64,000 nt of DNA from Clostridium sp. AN503. GTDB taxonomy: Bacteria; Bacillota; Clostridia; Lachnospirales; Lachnospiraceae. Below the pieces are notes generated by a model. The model had not been told where the DNA came from. It made no database searches and saw only the letters and a list, made by a program, of their open reading frames with translations. This document shows positions 9,326 through 17,400 of this stretch, piece by piece (within the stretch, counting starts at the first letter, position 1; each line of letters starts with the position of its first letter). The stretch lies in NCBI RefSeq assembly GCF_040719375.1, contig NZ_JBFDTP010000002.1, positions 2,232,001 through 2,296,000 of the forward strand, written 5' to 3'. Both the position numbers and the translations under genes were made by a program.

Positions 9326-9444
9326 CAATATATCGCCATATATTTTGTGGCATGTGACGGTTTTTTGTTCGGTTTTTCGCATATTATTGGTGCTTTTTAA
9401 ATATAATGTTCTCTGTCGGACTGTTTTTCTTTGATTCCAGGCAC

Positions 9445-9479
9445 AAAAAATGCATCCGCCAGAATATCTAAGCGAATGC
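9445..9479 (-). terminator. Rho-independent terminator after the MazG-like gene
   Basis: Minus-strand stem GCATTCGC/GCGGATGC (one G-U pair; 9472-9479 and 9452-9459), followed by a run of six T. It lies about 120 nt after the MazG-like stop and separates this unit from the sugar-acid operon. Confidence 0.7.
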
Positions 9480-9602
9480 GTTTTGGGATTGCCTTTTTCA
9501 CTTCATATATTATTACTCATCTCTAATATCCAACACACCAGGCCCACTCATATGGTCAAGCCTCATTTCTGTCAAGCAAGCCAGACCTTTAAGATTCCCC
9601 GC

Positions 9603-9959
9603 CTAAGGAAGTTCCGTATATTTCAGATTACTTCCTTTTGACTTTTCAACAGGATATTTTTTCTCATTTTTATCCAGTTTATCCATCAATATCTTTGACA
9701 GATCCATCTGATTCATCTGGGCAAAGCGGAGTACAAAAAACAACGTATCTGCCAGCTCCTCCTCGATCTGCCTTCTCTTGCTGGAATCATTTAACATGGA
9801 TTTCATGTCCGATTCCGTCTTAAAACGAAACAGATCGAGCAGTTCGTTCGCTTCTGTTGAAATACCAATGGCCAAATCTTTCGGTGTATGGAATTGATCC
9901 CAATCCCTCGCCTGGCAAAATCTTGCAACCTGATTCTCTAATTCTAAAATGTCTGACAT
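9603..9959 (-). CDS. MazG-like nucleotide pyrophosphohydrolase
   Basis: A 118-residue all-alpha NTP pyrophosphatase. The metal-binding motif is spread over ISTEANELLDLFRF (ExxE) and EELADTLFFVLRFAQ (ExxD). Proteins of this size are like the RS21-C6/dCTPase class, which clears non-canonical nucleotides. It starts 12 nt after the stop of a DUF2075-type fragment, a pairing I recognise from Firmicutes genomes. Both are read on the minus strand and end at the terminator near 9460. The physiological substrate is unknown. Confidence 0.85.
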   Translation of the reverse strand: MSDILELENQVARFCQARDWDQFHTPKDLAIGISTEANELLDLFRFKTESDMKSMLNDSSKRRQIEEELADTLFFVLRFAQMNQMDLSKILMDKLDKNEKKYPVEKSKGSNLKYTELP

Positions 9960-9971
9960 GGCTTTTCCTCA

Positions 9972-10766
9972 TTAAATTATATTGTTATCTTCACTTCCTG
10001 CCGCTCTGTCTGCCGCCTTCAAAGCTGCCCTGAGAGCTTCATCCTGAGCATAAATATAGAGACCATTAACACCTCTTGTAAGCAAAACATTGATCTCATT
10101 TCTCAATAATAATTCAGCAAACTGTCTGCTGGTCCCATCGCTCAAAGTTCGTTTTTGAATTGCCCGCCTGTTCTCACTGCACTCCCAGTCAAAGACCACT
10201 TTGTCATCTCTGTATTTGACGGACGGCCCCAGAATCACGCCTGCAAAATTCAGATCAAATCCCTGTATGGTATAGGTTGACCCTACTTCTCCAATGGTAT
10301 AAGGTTTTTCTGCCCAAGCCAGATTTTTCATCTGAGTTTTTTCTTCTTTAGCAGGTGCCAATTGTTTATTCCACGGCATTTTCCACCCGCCAATCATCAC
10401 CTCCCAGTATCGTTGAAGGTTGGACGGCATTTTCTTATCGTTATAGGCCCAATCAAAGGTTGCTATGATCCTGGACAAGCTGGTGTCTTTTTTCTTAGCC
10501 TTCTTTTCTATCTCTCTCTGCAATTCGTCGGGCGTATCATAGATCGTGATCTCATACCCCTTGCTGTCACGGGGAATCTCCGCAATTTCACCCTTATCGA
10601 TAAAATTGCGTATCCAGTCAATCGTTTTTTCATCAGCATTTATCCTAAGCTGATTCTTCAACTCGATATAGCTGTCATCTGCTTTAGCCTGATCAACCAG
10701 TTCTCCAAGCAGCTGCGCTTCCCAATACTGCTCTGTTCTCAGTATCTGCTTTTCATCAAATATCAC
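9972..10766 (-). pseudogene. DUF2075 (Schlafen group 3-like) helicase, C-terminal remnant
   Basis: A 264-residue reading frame that matches only the C-terminal half of DUF2075 ATPases: KPYTIGEVGSTYTIQGFD (helicase motif V/VI region, with the S-T-IQG-D pattern) and the closing LLTRGVNGLYIYAQDEALR. The N-terminal Walker A and DExx motifs that intact 600-700-residue members carry are absent upstream, so the ATPase cannot work alone. Upstream DNA switches abruptly to unrelated sequence, which points to a deletion junction near 10770. It might still be translated, but I treat it as a truncated gene. Confidence 0.7.
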
Positions 10767-10771
10767 AACTA

Positions 10772-10936
10772 CTACTTTTCCAGGATGCTCTTATGCGGTT
10801 TGACAAGATTGCTGCCAGATTCCATTGTGCGTTGGCAACCGTGTCCGTCGTGGAGACCACCTGTGACGAGATCTCTGTCATATATGCGGCGCACGCTGCG
10901 CTCCCGTCCGAAGTTCATTAAATTATCGTTGTTCAT
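10772..10936 (-). CDS. Small ORF (54 residues), uncertain
   Basis: Begins 3 nt after the stop of the regulator C-terminal frame, with GGAAGAG as a possible ribosome site, and reads MNNDNLMNFGRERSVRRIY at its start. I recognise no family. A different frame of the same DNA reads ISSQVVSTTDTVANAQWNLA, which looks more protein-like, so this may be a frameshifted scrap left by the rearrangement that truncated the neighbouring DUF2075 gene. Confidence 0.25.
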   Translation of the reverse strand: MNNDNLMNFGRERSVRRIYDRDLVTGGLHDGHGCQRTMESGSNLVKPHKSILEK

Positions 10937-10939
10937 GTG

Positions 10940-11380
10940 TCACTCTTCCAGCTCCCGGATCAGTTCCCGGAGCCTGGACTTAATCTTCGTTCGGTGAATA
11001 CCCTTGTATCCCACTTTCTCCGCCAGGCGGAGCAGGTACTCCCGGTATAGGGACACGATCTCAGGCTGGGAGATCTCAAAGACGGTAAAGGGTTCTGAGT
11101 TATGCACCAGTAGCGCTCTGTGATTTTCCTTGACCATAAGGGAGCTTTCCTGTTCAACAGGCCCTTCTAAGGGGACAAAGTGATAATTCTCGTGGGTGTC
11201 CAAAATATGGAGAATCTTCTTCAAGTGCAGGATATAGGTCTCCGGGGTGTAGCAAAGGACGCCGACCGACCAGCAGGTGGCGGTGATGGGCACTGTGCCG
11301 GCACGGACCTGGTCAGCGCTGGCCAGATGAACGATATCGATCAGGTTGTACTGGTCCTGCTCCTGTTCCAGCCGTTTCAT
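10940..11380 (-). CDS. C-terminal frame of a split HTH regulator
   Basis: 146 residues beginning MKRLEQEQDQYNLIDIVHLA and ending in a basic helix. Its ATG overlaps the stop of the upstream HTH gene (ATGA) and it continues in the -1 frame. The text reads on smoothly from the upstream frame, so the two probably were, or are homologous to, one protein of about 500 residues. Either a recent one-base indel split the gene or the two halves are made by coupled translation. I see no canonical slippery heptamer at the junction. No enzymatic motif is visible. Confidence 0.55.
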   Translation of the reverse strand: MKRLEQEQDQYNLIDIVHLASADQVRAGTVPITATCWSVGVLCYTPETYILHLKKILHILDTHENYHFVPLEGPVEQESSLMVKENHRALLVHNSEPFTVFEISQPEIVSLYREYLLRLAEKVGYKGIHRTKIKSRLRELIRELEE

Positions 11381-12441
11381 TTCCTGAAGGTAAAGTTCAC
11401 CCAGGCGTTTCTGCTCGGATCTTCTCTTTTTTCGATGGAGTCCGCTACAAGCTCAAAGGGCGCGGTCACTGCAGACAAGGAGATCAGCTTTTGTATGCGG
11501 AAGCCCTGGGGCGACAGGAATTTCATAAAGCACTGGAACAGCCTTTGGGGTTCCGAGTAGGTATTCAGCATGGGCCGGCACAGGGCGAGGTAGGCCTGAA
11601 ACTCTGCTTCCGTGGCCCGGAGCACCCCCGGGTCTGTGGTCAGCATTGTGGCGTAGCTGGTGGGATCGCCCGCCATGGAATGGGACGCGATCGCGATCTG
11701 TCCGGGCATCATGATGATGGTGTGCCGGCAAAGACGGTCTCGGATATGAGGATAAAAATAGGCTTTTACCTTACCGGTCATGTAGAGCGGAATCCAACGG
11801 GCCAGGGATTCCAGGATCTGATCGCCCGAGTAGATCGGCGGAATGATGTGGCAGATCTCATACCCCTTCCGGATACAGTCCAGCAGCCAGGCCTGCATTT
11901 GGGAGGTAAAATCAAAATCTTCCATCAGCCAATCATCGGTCTCATCAGCAAGAATGCAGAGTGTGCCCGGCTCCTGCCGGGCCAGCAGGTGTTGGTACAT
12001 GGACCGCACCGCGGCACGCTTACCCTCGTTTCCAACATAAATAAAATTCCCTTTACGGCTGACTGTTACTGCCTCCAGGGCAGGGTTGGCTGCCACCCCC
12101 TTAATGGTCAGCGATTCAAAGTTGCGCATGAAACGGTCCACTCCGTCCGCGTCACCGCACAGCCAGCAAAATAAAAATTCTGACAGCTGATCCTGCTTGT
12201 CCATGAGGACCCGCCTGACCCCCGCCATCTCTGAAAGAGCCCTTCTCTGATATTCGCCGGTACAGCGTCCGGCAAGGAAATCCGCTATGCTGCGCAGCGG
12301 CTCCAGATTGCGCGGGAGCCCTCTCTTCCCACTGCGGAAACGGCTGATAATGGAGGGGTCTACCTGCGCTGCCAGGGCCAGCTCCCGGTTTGTCGTTTGA
12401 GTCAGATTCATAACAAAAATCAGTTTTTCATAGAACTGCAC
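11377..12441 (-). CDS. XRE-type HTH regulator, N-terminal frame
   Basis: 354 residues. An N-terminal helix-turn-helix (about residues 10-60) reads TTNRELALAAQVDPSIISRF, followed by RSGKRGLPRN. The rest is a long ligand- or partner-binding region that I cannot assign. The gene is divergent from the c-di-GMP cassette, and the 258-bp gap between them holds two copies of a perfect palindrome, so it is the obvious candidate for the repressor or activator of both units. The frame closes at a TGA that overlaps the ATG of the next frame (see 10940-11380). Confidence 0.75.
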   Translation of the reverse strand: MQFYEKLIFVMNLTQTTNRELALAAQVDPSIISRFRSGKRGLPRNLEPLRSIADFLAGRCTGEYQRRALSEMAGVRRVLMDKQDQLSEFLFCWLCGDADGVDRFMRNFESLTIKGVAANPALEAVTVSRKGNFIYVGNEGKRAAVRSMYQHLLARQEPGTLCILADETDDWLMEDFDFTSQMQAWLLDCIRKGYEICHIIPPIYSGDQILESLARWIPLYMTGKVKAYFYPHIRDRLCRHTIIMMPGQIAIASHSMAGDPTSYATMLTTDPGVLRATEAEFQAYLALCRPMLNTYSEPQRLFQCFMKFLSPQGFRIQKLISLSAVTAPFELVADSIEKREDPSRNAWVNFTFRK

Positions 12442-12512
12442 AGTCTGATCCTCCTTTTTTTATACCAGTATACCGTAAAGCCAGTAAGTTTGCAACAGAA
12501 ATCATATTGTTT

Positions 12513-12647
12513 GTCATTTAAAATGACTATAAAATGTCATTGTCAATTGCGGATAATCTCTTGAAATTTGCTTAAAAAAGAAGTATTCTATAATACAAGA
12601 GTTTTATTATCCAATATTTGTCATTTAAAATGACAAATATATGTCAT
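12513..12647. promoter_or_regulatory. Two composite operators between the HTH gene and the c-di-GMP cassette
   Basis: The 15-bp perfect palindrome GTCATTTAAAATGAC occurs at 12513-12527 and again at 12620-12634. In each copy an extra half-site ATGTCAT follows at the same offset (12534-12540 and 12641-12647). Such a duplicated composite site in a divergent promoter region is the mark of a specific DNA-binding regulator, most simply the adjacent HTH protein. Confidence 0.7.
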
Positions 12648-12699
12648 CTGCAATTAAAATGGCATACCTGTTTATCAAGTAGATCATCTAAAGGATTGA

Positions 12700-14460
12700 G
12701 TGTGGATCATGTTATTAGAGAGAAAAATTTTAGTGGTTGAAGACAATGAGATCAACCGGGCGGCGCTGTGTATCATCCTTTCTTCCAAATATACGGTTTT
12801 GGAGGCGGAAAACGGGGAGCAGGCCCTGTCGCTGCTGGAGAAATACAGAGAGGGGATCTCTCTGATCCTGTTGGATATTGTTATGCCGGTCATGGATGGC
12901 TACACCTTCCTGAAGCATCTGAAAGCAGATCACAGGCTGAATTCGATCCCGGTCATTGTCACAACATCCAACAACAGCGAGGCGGATGAGGTGGCCGCGC
13001 TTTCCCACGGAGCCACAGACTTCATCACCAAACCCTACCGCGCCCAGGTCATTTTACACCGGGCAGCCAGCATCATCCGCCTGCGGGAGACCTCCGCGCT
13101 CATCCATCAGATCCAGTATGACCGGGTCACCGGGGTGTACAGCAAGGAATACTTCTGCCAGCAGGTCAGGGACATCCTGTTTCGGAATCCGGATGTGAAA
13201 TATGATATCCTCTGTTCCGACATTGAGGACTTCAAACTGATCAACGACACCTTTGGCATGGCCGCGGGCGACCGTCTGCTGCGGCAGGTGGGGGAGCTCT
13301 GCATCCAACGGCTGGGGGATCTCGGGATCTGCGGCCGCCTGAGCGCGGACCAGTTTGCCTGTCTTCTGGAGCACCGCGAGGACTATGCGGACGAGATGTT
13401 CACCCAGTCCGACAGCAGGATCAACAGCGGCTTCGGCGATCAGAAAGTGATCATGAAATACGGCATCTACACGGTGGAGGACCGGGAGGTTTCGGTAGAG
13501 CAGATGTGTGACCGGGCCCTGCTGGCGGCGCACAGCATCAAAGGGAAGTATGGCAAGCACTTTGCCCTCTATGACGACAAGCTGCGGGGCACGCTGCTGC
13601 GCCGGCAGGCCATCACGGACGGCATGGAGACAGCCCTGGCCACGGGGCAGTTCGAGGTTTACTTACAGCCCAAGTACCAGATCCGGGACGGCCGTCTGGC
13701 GGGAGCCGAGGCGCTGGTGCGCTGGAACCACCCGGAATGGGGCCTGCAGCCGCCTGCGGAGTTTATCCCCATCTTTGAGCGCAACGGCTTTATCACCAAG
13801 CTGGACCAATATGTCTGGGAGCGGGTCTGCGCTTTGCTCCAGGAATGGGATCGGAAGGGCTATCCCAGCATCAACATATCTGTCAACGTCTCCCGGATGG
13901 ATATCTACAACGCGGACCTGGCTGACGTCCTGACGGGTCTCGTCCGGCGGTACGGACTTTCCCCCTCCCGTCTGCACCTGGAGATCACGGAGAGCGCGTA
14001 CACGGATACCTCAAGACAGCTCATTGAGACCCTGGGCGCTCTGCGCAGGCTGGGTTTCGTCATTGAGATGGATGATTTTGGAAGCGGCTACTCTTCGCTG
14101 AATATGCTCACGGAAATGCCCGTCGACGTGCTGAAGCTGGATATGAAGTTTATCCAGACGGAGATCACAAGACCCACCGGCCAGGGCATCCTGCGCTTTA
14201 TCGTGGACCTGGCCCGTTGGATGAAATTGAGCGTGGTGGCGGAGGGCGTGGAGACCCAGGAGCAGCTGGAGCGGCTTCAAAACGGCGGGTGTGACTACGC
14301 CCAGGGCTATTATTTTGCCAGGCCAATGCCTGTCGGGGATTTTGAGGCACTATTGACCGCTCATCCGTCCGCGGCCTCTGCGCCTGCCCGTGAGGCCATG
14401 TGTGCTGCAAAGGCCGGCGATAAGGACGAGTGGCTTTTCACGGAAGGGGTGAGTGTGTGA
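12700..14460 (+). CDS. Response regulator REC-GGDEF-EAL, likely c-di-GMP phosphodiesterase
   Basis: 586 residues: receiver domain (residues about 8-125; phospho-acceptor Asp in LILLDIVMP, Lys in DFITKPY), degenerate GGDEF domain (signature replaced by RLSADQF, so no cyclase activity expected), and an EAL domain with its catalytic set: EALVRW, ITESAY, DDFGSGYSSL, LKLDMKF, AEGVETQEQ. It should hydrolyse c-di-GMP under control of a histidine kinase. The start is a GTG at 12700 with AAGGA close by; an ATG at 12709 is equally possible. It is the first gene of the cassette and overlaps the next by one base. A decayed hybrid kinase downstream may have been its partner. Confidence 0.88.
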   Translation: MWIMLLERKILVVEDNEINRAALCIILSSKYTVLEAENGEQALSLLEKYREGISLILLDIVMPVMDGYTFLKHLKADHRLNSIPVIVTTSNNSEADEVAALSHGATDFITKPYRAQVILHRAASIIRLRETSALIHQIQYDRVTGVYSKEYFCQQVRDILFRNPDVKYDILCSDIEDFKLINDTFGMAAGDRLLRQVGELCIQRLGDLGICGRLSADQFACLLEHREDYADEMFTQSDSRINSGFGDQKVIMKYGIYTVEDREVSVEQMCDRALLAAHSIKGKYGKHFALYDDKLRGTLLRRQAITDGMETALATGQFEVYLQPKYQIRDGRLAGAEALVRWNHPEWGLQPPAEFIPIFERNGFITKLDQYVWERVCALLQEWDRKGYPSINISVNVSRMDIYNADLADVLTGLVRRYGLSPSRLHLEITESAYTDTSRQLIETLGALRRLGFVIEMDDFGSGYSSLNMLTEMPVDVLKLDMKFIQTEITRPTGQGILRFIVDLARWMKLSVVAEGVETQEQLERLQNGGCDYAQGYYFARPMPVGDFEALLTAHPSAASAPAREAMCAAKAGDKDEWLFTEGVSV

Positions 14461-17400
14461 TGTGTCAATATACGAATTTAGAAGTGATATACGTCTCTCC
14501 GTCCAGCAAGCTGCTGCGCGGAAAGGACGGCAGCACCGGCAGCCGGGTGGTACTTAAGACCGGAGGCCAGGAGCCCATGACTCAGGAGGAAGCAGCGCGG
14601 CTGCGGCGTGAATATCAGATCATGCAGCGGATAGACAGCCCCTATGTGGTAAAGGCCCTCGGCGAGATAACGCTGGACGGGCGCTGCTATCTGGTGGAGG
14701 AATTCTGTCCGGGGATCACGCTGAGCAGGCTGCTGAAACAGGGTGCCCTGGAGATGTCGGATTTCTACCGGATCGCAAAACAGCTGGTGATGGGCCTGCG
14801 GGACATACACAAGGCGGGCGTCATCCACAAAGATGTGAACCCCTCCAATATCATGTATGACGCGGAATCCGGCCGGGTGGTTCTGCTGGACTTCGGTATC
14901 TCCTCCATGTTTATGCATGAACAGATGTTGGGGACCCGACTTGAAAATATTGAGGGGACCCTCCGCTACATCGCCCCGGAACAGACCGGACGGATGAATA
15001 CGGAGCTGGATTATCGCGCGGATTTTTATTCTCTGGGCATAACCTTGTATCAAATGTTGACGGGGCGTCATCCATTTGATGCAGAGACCCCCACAGAGCT
15101 GGTTTTTTCTCATATTGCGAAGACGCCGCCGGATCTTCGCGTGATTTTGCCCAATGTGCCGCCCATGCTTGCAGCCGTTGTAGACAAGCTCCTGGCCAAG
15201 ATGGCGAAAGACCGCTATTTAAGCAGCGAGGGCCTTCTTTATGATCTGACGCGGTGCCAAAAGGAAAAGGAATTTGTCCTTGGCGAAAAGGATTTCAGCC
15301 GGCGCTTTGAATTCACCCACCGGCTGTATGGGCGGGAAGAAGAAATCGCCCAGCTGAAAAATGACTTCCAGGAAGTGGCGGCCGGTTCCAGGATCCTTGT
15401 CTCCGTCAGCGGCTATTCCGGCATTGGCAAGACCTCGCTGGTCAATCAGCTTCAGGAGGAGGCGCAGCGGACCAGCGGTATGTTTCTGCAGGGGAAGTTT
15501 GACCAGTATCACGCCAACGTACCTTACTTTGCCTTTTTCGAAGCTATCAAGCAATTTTGCAGCATGATCTTTATGGAGCCGGAGGAAAGTATCGGCAAGT
15601 GGAAGCAGACACTGTCGGAGCACTTGGGCGGCGACGCGGCTTTGCTGACCGGTAAAGTGGCGGAGCTGGCCCTGCTGACCGGCCCTCAGCCAACCCCTGA
15701 GGACATGGGGCCTCTGGAGGAGCGGACCAGGTTCAAAACCGTATTGGAAAAGCTCCTGTCCCTGCTGGCTGCGCCGGAGCATCCTCTGATTCTGTTTTTG
15801 GACGATGTGCACCGGGCGGATATGGGCTCCCTGGAAATTCTGGAAGAGCTGTTCAAAAATGAGGATATCCACGATTTAATGATTATCGTGTGCTATCGCG
15901 ACAATGAGGTAAGCAGCGAACATCCGCTCACCCTCAGCCTGAATAAAATCATACAGCGGGGCGGCCGGGTCACTCAACTCAACTTAAAAGGGCTGGACCC
16001 GGAGAGCACCGCACAGATGTTGGGAGACATATTCAAAACGGAAGCAGAGACGACTTCTGTGCTGGCGGATATCCTTTATAGGAAGACAAAGGGAAATCCA
16101 TTTTACATCAAGCAGTTTCTGCGGCTGTGCCATTCAAAAGGCTATCTGAAGCTGGATATGGACACCGGAAGCTGGAGCTGGAAGGAGGCAGAGATCCGGG
16201 CCTGCCCCGCCCAGGAAAATGTAGTGGACTTCCTGACGGAAAATCTGAACCAGTTTTCGGAGGAGACAATCTCTCTGCTGTCTTTTGGTGCCTGCATCGG
16301 TCAGAGCTTTTCCGTGGAGGATCTGTCCGCTGTCTGCGGCCTGCCGGAACGTGAAATCAACCGCAGGCTGATTACGGCGGTGGCACAGGAGGCGGTATAT
16401 CCCATGGAAAAGGATGGGAAAACCGGTCTGCAGACCATGTATCAGTTTGCCCACGACCGGTTCCAGCAGGTGTTCTATACGGCCCTGTCTGAGAAAACGC
16501 GGGCAAGTGTCCATTACCAGCTTGGAAAGCGGTATGAAGAATGCTCGAGCACCGCAGGCGTTCTGGACGAACGGGCGTTTGAGATCGCGGACCACTACGC
16601 AATGGGGCTTGGGGAGGCGGAGGATCCGGAAGAACGGCGCCGGATTCAGGATTTCCTGCTGGGTACGGCGCACCGGTGCGGGCTGGTATCCGCCTTCGAC
16701 ACGGCGGAACGGTACCTTAACCTCCTGCTCTCCCAGCCGGAGCTGAAGCGACCGGAAAACCGTCCCTTCCTCACCAAAGTCTACAGGGAATATCATACGG
16801 CCCTATGCAATCTGGTTAAAGAGGAAGAATGCGACCGGATCTACAGGATGCTCTGCGATCTGGTGACGGAGCCTACTGAGCTGGTAGATAACTGCCGCCT
16901 ACAGATATCGAGTTTCTCCAACCGGGGCCGGTATGAGGAGGCCTTTGAGATTGGGCGCACCCTGCTTGGACAGCTGGGAGTCACCTTCCCCGGCGAAAAT
17001 ATGCAGCTGACCCTGGAACAGGAGATCGCATCCTTTTATCAGGAGCGGGAGGCCCTTGGATCGGAAGATATCCTGAATCTCAAAGAAGCTGAAGACCCGG
17101 TGGAGGCCGGGATCAGCAAATTGCTCTGCCGACTGTGCGGCCCGACCTTTTTCTTCCGGCCCGATTATTCCTACTGGACGGTATTTACGGCTGTGCGGCG
17201 CATGTTCCGGCATGGCTATACTCCTCATGCCCTGCAGATGTATTCCAATCTGATGATGCCTCTGGGGGAACTGCGCAGGGATTACCGGACGTCCTACGCG
17301 GCTGGCAGGTCTGCTATGCGCCTGGCCGAAAAGCACCAGTACAGGGAAGTAATCCACTCCATCTACTGTATGTTTGCGCTCCATTCCGGCCATTGGTTCG

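Noticed and set aside
12700..14460. Active diguanylate cyclase in the REC-GGDEF-EAL protein
   Set aside because: The signature is RLSADQF instead of GGDEF, so nucleotide and metal binding should be lost. Only the EAL part is intact.
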